Shown: in pieces, positions 8,437-16,858 of the stretch
Position numbering within the stretch: the stretch's first letter is position 1
Layout of the letters: each line of letters opens with the position of its first letter
DNA from: Caballeronia hypogeia
GTDB taxonomy: Bacteria > Pseudomonadota > Gammaproteobacteria > Burkholderiales > Burkholderiaceae
DNA length: 64,000 nt
Assembly: GCF_001544875.2 (NCBI RefSeq)
Contig: NZ_FCOA02000011.1
Span: forward strand, 124,001 to 188,000
Reading direction: 5' to 3'
Translations under genes and position numbers: made by a program
The notes under the pieces: generated by a model
What the model was told of the DNA's origin: nothing
The model's database searches: none
What the model saw: only the letters and a program-made list of their open reading frames with translations

Positions 8437-8475
8437 TCTTTATGGCGGAGTATGCTTCGCACTCTCCCATAAAGA
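8437..8475. promoter_or_regulatory. inverted repeat before the AEC transporter gene
   Basis: TCTTTATGG and CCATAAAGA form a perfect 9-base inverted repeat with a 21-base centre, 18 bases before the ATG at 8494. It is AT-rich against its surroundings. It could be an operator or a leader hairpin close to the ribosome site. Confidence 0.45.
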
Positions 8476-8493
8476 CTTAAAAGTAGCTTCGTC

Positions 8494-9474
8494 ATGGCTT
8501 CGCCGGTTTCCCTGCCTTCCGCATTTGCATCCCTGCCTTCGCTGCTCAATCCGCTCTTCACGATCATCCTGCCGGTCTTCGGCCTCATCTTCGCGGGCTA
8601 TGCGTGCCGCAAGCTGAACAAGCTCGGGCCGACCGCCGCGTCCGAACTGAACCGCTTCGTCGTGTATCTGGCGCTGCCCGCGCTGCTCTTCGACATCATG
8701 GCCAAGACGCCGTGGAGCATGCTCGATCAGCCCGCGTTCATCGCGGCGTTCGGCATAGGCACGGCGGTCATCTTCGTGCTGACGGTCGGCGTGCGGCTGA
8801 TGCAGTCGCGTCACCTGGCGGATGCGAGCATCGACGGCCTGAATGCGGCGTATCCGAACACCGGCTTCGTCGGCTTGCCGCTGTGTCTGCTCGCGTTCGG
8901 CAAGGAAAGCCTCGCGCCCGCCGTGATCGCGACGATCCTCACCGTGTGCGTGCTGTTCGCGGTCGCGATCGTGCTGATCGAGCTCGGCCTTCAAACCGAG
9001 AAGCACATCGGCCGCACGCTTGGAAATGTCGCGAAGTCGCTGGCGAAGAATCCGCTGCTGGTCGCGCCGGTCGCGGGCGCGTTGCTGAGCGGTTCGGGCG
9101 CCCACGTGCCGGCGGGCGCGGAGGCGCTGCTCAAGCTCCTGGGCGGCGCGGCGAGTCCGTGCGCGCTGGTCGCGCTCGGGCTGTTTCTCGGTGCGAAAGG
9201 CGAGGCGCGTGACATGCGCACGACGAGCGCGCTCGTGACCCTCAAGCTTCTGGCCCAGCCGCTCCTGACGTGGTGGCTGGCGTTTCACGTGTTCAGCCTG
9301 CCGCCGCTGTGGGCGAAGAGCGCCGTGATCCTGAGCGCGCTGCCGACCGGCACCGGCCCGTTCATGCTGGCCGAGTTTTATCGACGGGAAGGCGGCGTGA
9401 CGTCGAGCGCGATTCTGTTCTCGACAGTCGTCTCGCTCGTTACCGTCACGCTCTGCCTGACCGTTCTGCTCTGA
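8494..9474 (+). CDS. AEC (auxin efflux carrier) family transporter, 326 aa
   Basis: About ten hydrophobic segments with AEC/Mem_trans features: ILPVFGLIFAGYACRKL near the N-terminus, NRFVVYLALPALLFDIM, NAAYPNTGFVGLPL in the middle, and a late LPTGTGPFMLAEFY. Family members are secondary carriers of organic acids (malonate, malate) in bacteria; the substrate is not readable here. The start lacks a strong Shine-Dalgarno site. An inverted repeat sits directly upstream. Confidence 0.85.
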   Translation: MASPVSLPSAFASLPSLLNPLFTIILPVFGLIFAGYACRKLNKLGPTAASELNRFVVYLALPALLFDIMAKTPWSMLDQPAFIAAFGIGTAVIFVLTVGVRLMQSRHLADASIDGLNAAYPNTGFVGLPLCLLAFGKESLAPAVIATILTVCVLFAVAIVLIELGLQTEKHIGRTLGNVAKSLAKNPLLVAPVAGALLSGSGAHVPAGAEALLKLLGGAASPCALVALGLFLGAKGEARDMRTTSALVTLKLLAQPLLTWWLAFHVFSLPPLWAKSAVILSALPTGTGPFMLAEFYRREGGVTSSAILFSTVVSLVTVTLCLTVLL

Positions 9475-9489
9475 GCGCGCAAAAAAAAC

Positions 9490-9511
9490 GCCCGGTGCGG
9501 ACGCATCGGGC
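9490..9511. terminator. bidirectional-type terminator between convergent genes
   Basis: GCCCGGTGCG and CGCATCGGGC form a 10-base stem (one G-T pair). An A-run (9479-9488) precedes it, giving a T-run on the minus strand for the DUF4148 gene; the plus strand has only CAAAACC after it. Confidence 0.7.
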
Positions 9512-9577
9512 AAAACCACCTTCTGTCGATGGTGGAGGAGGGACGGTTCAGACTGCTTCCTCTGATGCTTGCGCCGC

Positions 9578-9817
9578 TTACCGCACGCGCTGACCGTCGC
9601 GCGCGTCGGCGCGAAGCTGCGCGTGCCGTTCCTGATACGGACGCAGTTGCGGATAGCTGAGCGAATTGACGGCGTCGAGATCGCCCGCGCGACGGGCGCT
9701 CGCCAGTTCCGCCTTCACTTGCGCGCGCGACATGCCCGCATTGGCGGTTTGCGCGAATGCGGGCGCCGTGGCGAGAAGCGCAGACAAAACCAGACCGCTG
9801 ATCAAAGTGCTTTTCAC
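9578..9817 (-). CDS. DUF4148-type small periplasmic protein, 79 aa
   Basis: Start set at the GTG ending at 9817, with AGGAG 8 bases upstream; the open frame further upstream has no ribosome site. A clear signal peptide (STLISGLVLSALLATAPAFA) is followed by a short mature chain with the MSRAQVKAELASARRAGDLDAVN pattern and a Tyr-Pro-Gln-Leu motif of the DUF4148 family. This family is abundant in Burkholderiaceae and has no assigned function. Confidence 0.8.
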   Translation of the reverse strand: MKSTLISGLVLSALLATAPAFAQTANAGMSRAQVKAELASARRAGDLDAVNSLSYPQLRPYQERHAQLRADARDGQRVR

Positions 9818-10098
9818 GGGAATTCTCCTGGACTCGATTGCGTCGGGGCGACGCTTGCACAGAAGTCTAGGAGGAAAGCTATTGGCTAAAAATACCGATT
9901 GGGCCAACACATTGTTGTCGAGAGCGGTTGAATGCTGGCCCGCGATTCGAAACTGACGCGCCGGTCAGTTCGACGATTGTTGCCAAGACGGTAACGATCG
10001 ATTCCGAAACGGATTATTTTTGAGAGAGGGCCCTGCCATTAAGGTAGCGGCCATCGATCGAACGCGGTCGAGCAACAATATTGATCCGAAGGTATCTC
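9818..10098. other. intergenic region, no gene seen
   Basis: 281 bases, AT-richer than its surroundings, between the DUF4148 gene and the 44-residue peptide gene, which diverge. It probably holds their promoters; TTCCGAAACGGA (about 9999-10010) is a small dyad. Confidence 0.35.
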
Positions 10099-10233
10099 AT
10101 GAAACGCATTTTCACTATTTTGGTCGCATCAATTGCCGTGTTTGCTGCAGCAGGCGCGGCTCGGGCAGCAGATTTGCAGTCATCGGAATGTCAGGGGCCG
10201 GCAACCTATTGCAACGTGTATTTCGGCCATTGA
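10099..10233 (+). CDS. 44-residue secreted peptide
   Basis: A short frame from ATG 10099 to TGA 10233 with GAAGG 7-8 bases before the start. The first 23 residues (MKRIFTILVASIAVFAAAGA, then ARA) are a textbook signal peptide with an Ala-x-Ala site, leaving a mature peptide of about 21 residues that has two Cys (ECQGPATYCNVYFGH at the end), enough for one disulfide. A GC-rich hairpin (10231-10258) begins at the stop codon. I know no family; similar tiny exported peptides exist in Burkholderiaceae. The start, signal peptide and stop hairpin together make a real gene likely. Confidence 0.6.
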   Translation: MKRIFTILVASIAVFAAAGAARAADLQSSECQGPATYCNVYFGH

Positions 10234-10565
10234 GCGGCAGGATTTCCTGCTCAGCTCAATCTAGCGAGGCGTCCTGATGGGGCGTCTTGTTTCGTTTACG
10301 TATCAAAAACTAAACGGAATGATTCCTTGCTCATAGTTATCCACAGTTTCTGTGGATAACGGTGGGGATAGACGTCGAGAAACCGCGTGGCGACGCGGCG
10401 CGAGGTAGATTGCTCGATTTGTCGCAAAAATAGCCCCCAATAGTCCGACATGAAGTCGCGCCGGCCGCAGACGTCTTCGACGCGAAACGCCTATCATGTG
10501 CACGCGCGCCGGCCGGATGATCGTCCGGCTGATCCAACTTTTCGTCCTTTACAGGGGAAGAACTC
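10234..10565. other. intergenic region with DnaA-box pair
   Basis: 332 bases between the peptide gene and the FMN reductase gene. Apart from the hairpin at its start and the DnaA-box inverted repeat at 10336-10360, nothing coding is supported. The stretch up to 10380 is AT-richer than average. Confidence 0.4.
10336..10360. promoter_or_regulatory. inverted pair of DnaA boxes
   Basis: GTTATCCACAG-TTT-CTGTGGATAAC: an 11-base perfect inverted repeat. Each arm contains TTATCCACA (10337-10345 and, reversed, 10351-10359), which matches the DnaA-box consensus TTATNCACA exactly. A degenerate GGTGGGGATAG follows. No dnaA, dnaN, rep or par gene is nearby. Confidence 0.6.
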
Positions 10566-11117
10566 ATGGCCTTGAAGATCGCGGTGGTCGTCGGAAGCTT
10601 GCGACGGGATTCGTTCAACAAGCAGCTCGCGCACGCGCTGGTGTCGCTCGCGCCGGGCGATTTTTCGTTCGACTTTCTCGATATCGGCACTTTGCCGCTC
10701 TACAGCCAGGATTACGACAGCGACTTTCCCGAGTCCGCGCTCGCCTTCAAGCAGAAGATCGCCGATGCCGACGGCCTTCTCATCGTCACTCCCGAATACA
10801 ACCGCTCGATTCCCGGCGTGCTGAAGAACGCGCTCGACTGGGGCTCGCGGCCGTGGGGAAAGAGCGTCTGGGGCGGCAAGCCGGGCGCGATCATCGGCAC
10901 CTCGGTGGGCGCGATCGGCACGGCTATCGCGCAATCGCATCTGCGCGGCGTGTGCGCGTATCTCGACATCGTGCTGATGAACCAGCCGGAGATGTACATC
11001 AAGCACGACGAAAAGCGTATCGATGCGAACGGCAACATCGTCAGCGAGGACACGCGCAAGTATCTGCAGACCTTCGTGGACAAGTACGCCGCATGGGTGC
11101 GCGATCGCGCCGCCTGA
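10566..11117 (+). CDS. NADPH-dependent FMN reductase / quinone reductase, 183 aa
   Basis: Flavodoxin-like fold reductase of the ChrR/YieF group. Seen: N-terminal phosphate-binding GSLRRDSFNKQLA (residues 10-22), LPLYSQDYD, TPEYNRSIPGVLKNALDWGSRP (about 78-99, the conserved flavin-contacting motif), and GGKPGAIIGTSVGAIGTA. The family uses NAD(P)H and FMN to reduce quinones, chromate or azo dyes in the cytosol and protects against redox stress. GGGGAAG precedes the ATG; a perfect terminator follows. Confidence 0.88.
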   Translation: MALKIAVVVGSLRRDSFNKQLAHALVSLAPGDFSFDFLDIGTLPLYSQDYDSDFPESALAFKQKIADADGLLIVTPEYNRSIPGVLKNALDWGSRPWGKSVWGGKPGAIIGTSVGAIGTAIAQSHLRGVCAYLDIVLMNQPEMYIKHDEKRIDANGNIVSEDTRKYLQTFVDKYAAWVRDRAA

Positions 11118-11140
11118 TGGCTCACCCTCGCCGTTAAAAA

Positions 11141-11164
11141 AATGGCCCGCGCGAGCGGGCCATT
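11141..11164. terminator. terminator between convergent genes
   Basis: AATGGCCCGC-GCGA-GCGGGCCATT, a perfect 10-base stem. The A-run before it (11135-11142) makes a T-run for the minus-strand gene that ends at 11194; on the plus strand it closes the reductase gene. Confidence 0.8.
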
Positions 11165-11193
11165 CGACATCTGCAAGGTGAAATAAAGCAGGA

Positions 11194-12600
11194 TCAGACG
11201 TGATGATGTCCCGTCACGCGATCCCAGCCGTGACGGATCGCGGCCTTGAAGCGCTCCCACGTATCGCCTTCGAGATGCTTGCTTTCCCAGTCGCGGCGCG
11301 TTTCGTATTCCATCTGGTCGTCCCAGTTGCGGCTGCGGAAGCGGTCGTCATTGCCGAGCGTCGCGCCGTAGCGATACGCGCCCTGATAGTCCTCGTAAGG
11401 CTCGCCCGTCGCGGAATACTTCGACTCGTAGTCGGCGCGGAAATCCTCTTCGTATTCCATGTACTCGTTCGGCACGGTCTGCGGACCGGCGGTGGGCGCC
11501 GGACCGATCGGCCCCGTTGCCTGCGTCCCCGCCGACGCGATCACCGGGTCGGGCGACGAGCCCGTCGCGCGCGTTGCGCTCTGAAGCGGCGCGGGTTCGT
11601 CCAGCGGACTCAGCGGCTCGACCGAGCGCCATTCGGAAGCCATGTCGGTGCGCACGCCCGGCAACGGGCCGCGTTCGCCGGCCGTGCCGCTCGCGGGCGG
11701 AACCGCGCCCGTCGTGCGCAGCGGATCGCGGCCCGCCAGCGCGTCGCGCTCCGAAAGCGCTTCGCCCGCAAGCTCGGTATGCGTCGCGAGCGGATCGGCC
11801 GGCGTGCCGGCGAGCGGGTCGATTCCGGTCGTCGCCATCGGATCGCGCCCCGTCAACGGATCGCGGCCCGCGAGCGGATCGCGCGTCGTGCGTTCCGAGG
11901 TGCCCGTCATCGACTGCGATTGCGACTGTGACTGCGTCCCCCAGTCCGATTGCATGCCGCGCCCGAGCAATGGATCGTCCGCCGGATCGCTGACGTAATC
12001 GCGTGGCGCGACCATGCCCGGGTCCAGCGGCGTTTCGGCCGGGTCGCCCACATCGGCGCGAGGATAAGCCCGCGCGCGCGGCGCGTTCAGATTCGGATCG
12101 TTGACCGGCTCGCGGCCAGGCACTGCGCTGCCGCGTCCGAGACCCAGCTCGTCGAGCACGGAATGATCGCGCTCGTCTTCCGCCGCGGGCATCGCGGGCG
12201 CGCCATGTTCGAGCGTCGTCCAGCTTGCCGCGCGTTCGTCGATATCGATTGCGCCCTGACCCGAAAGCGTCGCGCGGGCGACGTCGGCCTGCTCGGCGCT
12301 CGGCGTATCCACGGCGACGAGAATCGCTCCGCGCCGCACCGCCTCCGAGTAATGCGCGACCTCGGGCGGCTGATCGCGCCCGCCGAACAACATGCTGAAA
12401 AAGCGCTCGATATTCGCGAGCATGCCCGGCTCCGCATGTGTTTCCGCGTCGGGCATGTCGGAGGGCGCGGCGGCATCGTCGCGCTTGGGATTCGCCTGCA
12501 ACTCGATGTCCGCGCGCGGGAAGCCTGCAGCGATCAAGGCCGCGCGCGCGTCTTCGGCTTGCGCATAAGTGTCGAAAACTCCGATGACGGTGTGTCGCAT
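11194..12600 (-). CDS. large protein with general-stress-type N-terminus and Asp-Pro-Leu repeats, 468 aa
   Basis: The N-terminal 110 residues (TVIGVFDTYAQAEDARAALI, then a second half with GAILVAVDTPSAEQADVA) look like a duplicated ferredoxin-like 'general stress protein 17M' module. The middle (about 150-370) is disordered and repetitive: QSQSQSQS near 223-230, then DPLAGRDPLTGRDPMATTG-type units. The C-terminus is conserved-looking, charged and aromatic (YEEDFRADYESKYSATGEPY, then YRYGATLGNDDRFRSRNWDD) and ends in GHHHV. AGGAGG precedes the ATG. Proteins of this plan occur across Burkholderia; function is unknown, stress response likely. Codon use is like its neighbours. Confidence 0.75.
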   Translation of the reverse strand: MRHTVIGVFDTYAQAEDARAALIAAGFPRADIELQANPKRDDAAAPSDMPDAETHAEPGMLANIERFFSMLFGGRDQPPEVAHYSEAVRRGAILVAVDTPSAEQADVARATLSGQGAIDIDERAASWTTLEHGAPAMPAAEDERDHSVLDELGLGRGSAVPGREPVNDPNLNAPRARAYPRADVGDPAETPLDPGMVAPRDYVSDPADDPLLGRGMQSDWGTQSQSQSQSMTGTSERTTRDPLAGRDPLTGRDPMATTGIDPLAGTPADPLATHTELAGEALSERDALAGRDPLRTTGAVPPASGTAGERGPLPGVRTDMASEWRSVEPLSPLDEPAPLQSATRATGSSPDPVIASAGTQATGPIGPAPTAGPQTVPNEYMEYEEDFRADYESKYSATGEPYEDYQGAYRYGATLGNDDRFRSRNWDDQMEYETRRDWESKHLEGDTWERFKAAIRHGWDRVTGHHHV

Positions 12601-12734
12601 TTACGCCTCCTGCGGATGGGCGGAATTCCGGAAATCGGCGACTACCTGTCGCCGTGCATGCGGAGGCTTACGCAACTCGCGTGCCGGACAGGCTTCGATT
12701 GATCGAGGTGGATCGGCAGGCAAACCGTCGATCG

Positions 12735-12752
12735 GCCCTTTTACAAAAGGGC
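12735..12752. promoter_or_regulatory. palindrome upstream of the stress-type gene
   Basis: GCCCTTTT-AC-AAAAGGGC, an 8-base perfect stem, in the 172-base gap between the hybrid kinase stop and the next gene on the same strand. It lacks a T-tract. It could be an operator for the downstream gene or an RNA hairpin ending the kinase transcript. Confidence 0.35.
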
Positions 12753-12772
12753 GCATAAAAGATGACAAAGAT

Positions 12773-15055
12773 TCAGCGATCCACGGAGCGAGTGGATGGC
12801 GTTTCGGCGGGAGTCGCGTCCGGACCGCGCGTGCGTTCGCGGATCGCCCGCAGCAGCGAGTCGAGCAGCGCGATGTCGAACGGTTTCGACAGCACGCGCG
12901 CGCCGACCTGCCGCGCGCGGTCCAGTTCCTCCGCGTAACCCGTGACGAGAATCACCGGAATCTGCGGCTCGAAGCGCTGCAGCATTTCCGCGAGGTCGAT
13001 GCCGTTCATCCGTCCCGGCATGTGGATGTCGGAGAGCACGACATCGAAGGGAAATCGGGTCCCCGCTTCGGCCCGCGCGGTTTCCAGCACGTTGACGGCC
13101 GTATCCGCATTAAAGACATAGGTGACGCGGTGGCCCATCATCGTGAGCAACGCCTCGGTGCCCGCGGCGACTTCCTCATTGTCTTCGACCAGCATCACGC
13201 GCAGTCCTTCCGCTTCCCTGGCCGCCGCCTGCTCCTCGCGCGGCGCCGCGTGGGTCGTATCCGCCGTCGCGGCCGCGCGCGGCAGATACAGGCGCACCGC
13301 GGTGCCCGCGCCGATCGCGCTGTCGATGGTCGCGAGCCCGCCCGCGCGCTCGCAGAACGCGAACACCTGCGGCAGACCGAGGCCCGTGCCCATGCCCTTC
13401 GGCTTGGTCGTGAAAAGCGGCTCGAACGCGCGGCCGAGCACTTCGGCGCTCATGCCGAGGCCGTTGTCTTCCAGCGTGATCTGCACGAAATCGCCGATCA
13501 GCGGAAAGCCGTCCTCATGACGAAAGCGCACGTTGTCCGCGCGCACGGTGAAGGTGCCGCCGTTGGGCATCGCGTCGCGCGCGTTCACCGCCACGTTGAT
13601 GAGCGCCAGCTCCAGCTCCGCCGGATCGACGCGGATCGCCCAGACTTCCGGCGCGACTTCGACGTTGAGCGCCACTTTCGCGCCGAGCGACGCGCGCAAC
13701 AACTCGCGCCCCGCAGGCACCCATTTGCCGATCGCGATGATCTCGCTCCTGAGCGGCTGCTTGCGCGCGACGCCGAGCAACTGCCGCGTGAGGGACTGGC
13801 CGCTCTTCAGCGCGCGCTCCATCGCGGAGAGTTCGCGGTCGAGGCCGGGCGCGCCGCGCCGCCGCGCGATCTGCACATTGGTCGAGACGATCATCAGCAG
13901 ATTGTTGAAATCGTGCGCGACGCTGCCGACGAGATTGCCGAGCGCCTCCATCTTGCGGGCCTGCCGGTACGCGGATTCGATCGAACGGCGCATCGACGCT
14001 TCCGCCTGCCAGCGCTCCCACGCTTCCTCCTCGGTCGCGAGCCGCCGCAGCGACTGGCCGATCACGCCCCACAGCACCACGCACGGCGCGAAAATCGACA
14101 ACGCGAGCACGCTCAGGTGCCTGTACCACGCGGACCAGATCGTCGCGATCGGATAGCCGCTCGACACATAGACCGGATACGTGCCGACACGGCGAAACGC
14201 GACGATCTTCAACTGGTTGTCCAGGCCCGAGACCATCTTCACGACCCCGCTCCGAACGCCGGCGTTATAGGCCTCGCGCAGCGGCGAACTGGCCGCGAGC
14301 GACATGCGATCGGGTTCGCGCGGCGGAAACCACGCGAGCACTTCGCCGTCCGAGCGCGCCAGGCCGAGCGAGATGCTCGGGTTGTCGCCGATCAGCTCGC
14401 GATAGAACGCGGCGAAATAGTTAGGGCGCAGCGCGATGGACACCATGCCGTCGAAGCTGCCCGAGGGCGTGCGCCGCGCGACCGCGGTGTTGAACACCGG
14501 CTCGCCGGCGACGCGCCCGATCATCACGCGCGAAATCAGCTGCATCTGCTGCCCGGAGCGCAGGCCCTTGAAGTCGTCGCGGTCCGCGACGGAAATGTCG
14601 GGCGTCGGATAGGTGCGGCTGGTCGCGAGGAGCTGGCCGTCGGGGCCGAACACCGAAGCCGCCGCGACCTGCTGATAGATGCCGCTGATTCCCTTCAGGC
14701 GCCGGTGGATCGTGTCGCTGTCGCGGCGGATCGCGTCGGCATTCAAACCGTCGAGCAGATCGACGATGCGCTCGTTCAGCGTCACGTTGAGGTCGAAGAC
14801 CTTGAGCGCGTGCTCCTCCGCGACACGAGCATTGCGCGCGACGAACTCGGAGGCGTCCGCGACGCGCGCGTGGTAATCCGTGAACGCGATGACCGCCACG
14901 TACACGCACGGGAGCACGATCGCGGCGACCAGCAGCGCGTAGAGCGTCAAACGCTGCGCGGCGAAGTTGCGCTCGGGAACCACCGGATAAGGCGGCTCTT
15001 CCTGCCATGATTCCGCGGCAGGCCCGGCGTCGGACTCTTCACGTGGCAGGGTCAT
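12773..15055 (-). CDS. membrane hybrid histidine kinase with C-terminal receiver, 760 aa
   Basis: Order: transmembrane helix (about 36-58), extracytoplasmic Cache-like sensor (about 60-300, with SVFGPDGQLLATSRTYP), second helix (about 312-335), H-box SVAHDFNNLLM (about 380), ATPase domain with LINVAVNARDAMPNGG, DNGLGM and GMGTGLGLPQVF, and a receiver domain (about 625-745) with VEDNEE, the phospho-Asp in LSDIHMPG and Lys in VLSKPFD. The HDFNN H-box type usually goes with an attached receiver. Start set at MTLPREES (15055); the frame runs much further up but that part has no signal or domain. Divergent from the receiver/CheC/GGDEF operon, which may be a partner. Confidence 0.88.
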   Translation of the reverse strand: MTLPREESDAGPAAESWQEEPPYPVVPERNFAAQRLTLYALLVAAIVLPCVYVAVIAFTDYHARVADASEFVARNARVAEEHALKVFDLNVTLNERIVDLLDGLNADAIRRDSDTIHRRLKGISGIYQQVAAASVFGPDGQLLATSRTYPTPDISVADRDDFKGLRSGQQMQLISRVMIGRVAGEPVFNTAVARRTPSGSFDGMVSIALRPNYFAAFYRELIGDNPSISLGLARSDGEVLAWFPPREPDRMSLAASSPLREAYNAGVRSGVVKMVSGLDNQLKIVAFRRVGTYPVYVSSGYPIATIWSAWYRHLSVLALSIFAPCVVLWGVIGQSLRRLATEEEAWERWQAEASMRRSIESAYRQARKMEALGNLVGSVAHDFNNLLMIVSTNVQIARRRGAPGLDRELSAMERALKSGQSLTRQLLGVARKQPLRSEIIAIGKWVPAGRELLRASLGAKVALNVEVAPEVWAIRVDPAELELALINVAVNARDAMPNGGTFTVRADNVRFRHEDGFPLIGDFVQITLEDNGLGMSAEVLGRAFEPLFTTKPKGMGTGLGLPQVFAFCERAGGLATIDSAIGAGTAVRLYLPRAAATADTTHAAPREEQAAAREAEGLRVMLVEDNEEVAAGTEALLTMMGHRVTYVFNADTAVNVLETARAEAGTRFPFDVVLSDIHMPGRMNGIDLAEMLQRFEPQIPVILVTGYAEELDRARQVGARVLSKPFDIALLDSLLRAIRERTRGPDATPAETPSTRSVDR

Positions 15056-15854
15056 TTTCGGCAGCGAATTGGAAAACTTACCCGGACACGACGCATTTCG
15101 TACGCCGGAGCGGGCCCACGAACGCAGTAAATCGAGTGCGAGCGATGCAAACGCGAAAAGGACGCACGAAGCATGCCGGGCAGCCCGTTGGAACGCCGGC
15201 GGCGGTCGAGGGATCGCTCGGCACGGCGCGCAGTTAGCGAGATTATCGGAAGCGCAAACGTACACAAAAGTACGAGTACGTATCAAAGCATGATTGATCG
15301 AGTCAAAATTTCCTATATATCCCCAGAATTCATCATATTGATTCGCACAGATGGTGAAGTCGAGTTGCTTTGACATTCTGTTAGTCCGACAATGCAATCC
15401 TCCGACGTATACGTACCGCGTGCCGCGCGCACTCGCGCGCACGACGGAGACATGAACAAGCTCGCGGCGCGTGCCGGGGAGCAGTGACGTTCGCGGCGAA
15501 TATGCCGACGAGCCACGTGACCGCGCGAGAAACGGAAGGCCACGGCTGTGAGAAGGCCGGACCAGCACGGGGGCAGGCAACATGACGCCGATCGAGACCC
15601 AGCACGCGATGCGCGCTGTGCGGACGCCGACCACGCCGCAATCGCCCGCCGGATGGCGCGCGTATGTTCATTTGCGCCGCGCGTGGCTTGCGGCCGCCGC
15701 GTGGCCCGGCCGCCGCGTCCGCAATCCTGGCGAACGACTCGGACCGCACCGGCGCATCGGTGATTCTCCCCATAAAGATCGCCGCGAAAACGCCGTAATC
15801 CCGTTCGAGAGCACGTTGTGTACGCCGAAAACCGCCTAACCGATCCTTCCGACC
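15056..15854. other. 800-base divergent intergenic region
   Basis: Between the hybrid kinase (minus) and the receiver/cheC operon (plus). The part 15240-15400 is AT-rich with repeated GTAC motifs (CGTACACAAAAGTACGAGTACGTA) and probably holds the kinase promoter. A sigma-28-like promoter lies at 15773-15799. Frames of up to 85 codons at 15548-15839 have Arg-rich, shadow-like translations and no ribosome site, so I do not call them. Confidence 0.45.
15773..15799 (+). promoter_or_regulatory. sigma-28 (FliA) promoter of the receiver/CheC/GGDEF operon
   Basis: TAAA (15773-15776), 15 bases, then GCCGTAAT (15792-15799): spacing as in the consensus TAAA-N15-GCCGATAA and a -10 with two changes. It lies 55 bases before the start at 15855. 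Confidence 0.6.
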
Positions 15855-16223
15855 ATGCCGTTGCCGATTGTCATTGCCGATGATTCCCTGCTCGCGCGCA
15901 AGGTGCTGACGCGCGCGCTGCCCCCGGAGTGGGACGTCGAGATCTCTTACGCGACCAACGGGCGCGAGGCGCTGGAGCATTACCGGGCGGGCCGCGCATC
16001 GGTCATGTTCCTCGATCTCACGATGCCCGACATGACCGGCTATCAGGTGCTCGACGCCTTGCAGCACGAGGACCTGAACACTTTCGTGATCGTCGTGTCC
16101 GCCGATGTGCAGCCGATGGCTCAGGAGCGCGTGCGCGCGCTCGGCGCGATCGCGTTCCTGCCGAAACCGGTGACGCCCGAAGCGCTGCGTCCTGTTTTGA
16201 AGGAGTACGGACTCCATGGTTGA
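15855..16223 (+). CDS. single-domain CheY-like response regulator, 122 aa
   Basis: A lone receiver domain: acidic pair ADDS (residues 8-11), phospho-acceptor Asp54 in MFLDLTMPD, Ser in VIVVSADVQ, and Lys in FLPKPVTPE. No output domain, so it must act by protein contact, as CheY does on the motor. It overlaps the cheC-like gene by 8 bases, so translation is coupled, and its phosphoryl group is a natural substrate for that phosphatase. Confidence 0.9.
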   Translation: MPLPIVIADDSLLARKVLTRALPPEWDVEISYATNGREALEHYRAGRASVMFLDLTMPDMTGYQVLDALQHEDLNTFVIVVSADVQPMAQERVRALGAIAFLPKPVTPEALRPVLKEYGLHG

Positions 16224-16839
16224 TGCCGCCCTGAACGAAGACCAGCGCGACGCGCTGCAGGAAGTCGCCAACATGGCGATGGGCCAGGCCGCGACGCGCC
16301 TCTCGAAGCTGCTCGGCACGTTCATCGAATTGTCGGTGCCGCGCGTGCGCGTGGTGAGCGTGGCGGAGGCGTCGGCGGCGCTGCGCGAAATGACCGGCAT
16401 CACCGACTCCGTCACGGCCGTGCGGCAGGGTTTCCGCTCCGACATCAAGGGCGAGGCGATCGTGCTGTGCAAGAGCAGCAGCGTGGATCAGTTGTGCGCG
16501 CTCGTCGACGATCCGTACACGAAATCCGCCTACGAGGCGACCACGCGCACCGAGCTCGTGTTCGACGTCGCCACCGTGCTGATGGGCGCGTGCGTGTCGT
16601 GCATTCTCGACCGCCTGGGCCGCTCGCCGATCTTCTCGCCGCCCGGCATGCTCGGCCAGGAAATCGGCCTCGACGACGTGTTCCAGCCCGCGATGCTCGC
16701 GTGGAAGACGGCGCTGCTGCTGGAAGTGAATTTCGCGCTGGAAGACCACAGCTTCCGCGCGCACCTCGTGATGCTGATGGCCGAGGACGCCATCACGCAT
16801 CTGAACGAAGCGCTCGATGCGCTTCTCTCCAGTCTCTGA
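16216..16839 (+). CDS. cheC: CheC-family phosphatase, 207 aa
   Basis: CheC/CheX/FliY phosphatases remove phosphate from CheY-type receivers. The N-terminal helix carries the active-site type pattern ALQEVANMAMGQAATRLSKLL (Glu...Asn-x-x-x...; about residues 15-35), and the second copy region reads TELVFDVATVLMGACVSCIL (about 115-135). Length fits CheC. Overlap with the receiver gene and close spacing to the GGDEF gene indicate one operon. CheC is common in Firmicutes and archaea and less so in beta-proteobacteria, which mostly use CheZ. Confidence 0.85.
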   Translation: MVDAALNEDQRDALQEVANMAMGQAATRLSKLLGTFIELSVPRVRVVSVAEASAALREMTGITDSVTAVRQGFRSDIKGEAIVLCKSSSVDQLCALVDDPYTKSAYEATTRTELVFDVATVLMGACVSCILDRLGRSPIFSPPGMLGQEIGLDDVFQPAMLAWKTALLLEVNFALEDHSFRAHLVMLMAEDAITHLNEALDALLSSL

Positions 16840-16858
16840 GCAGGCGCGTATCGTGATC

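Noticed and set aside
12569..15010. 813-codon plus-strand frame opposite the hybrid kinase
   Set aside because: The kinase has complete motifs on the minus strand; this frame has none and is Arg-rich.
15548..15839. Overlapping frames of 71 and 85 codons in the kinase/receiver gap
   Set aside because: No ribosome site, Arg/Pro-rich translation, and they overlap the sigma-28 promoter candidate.
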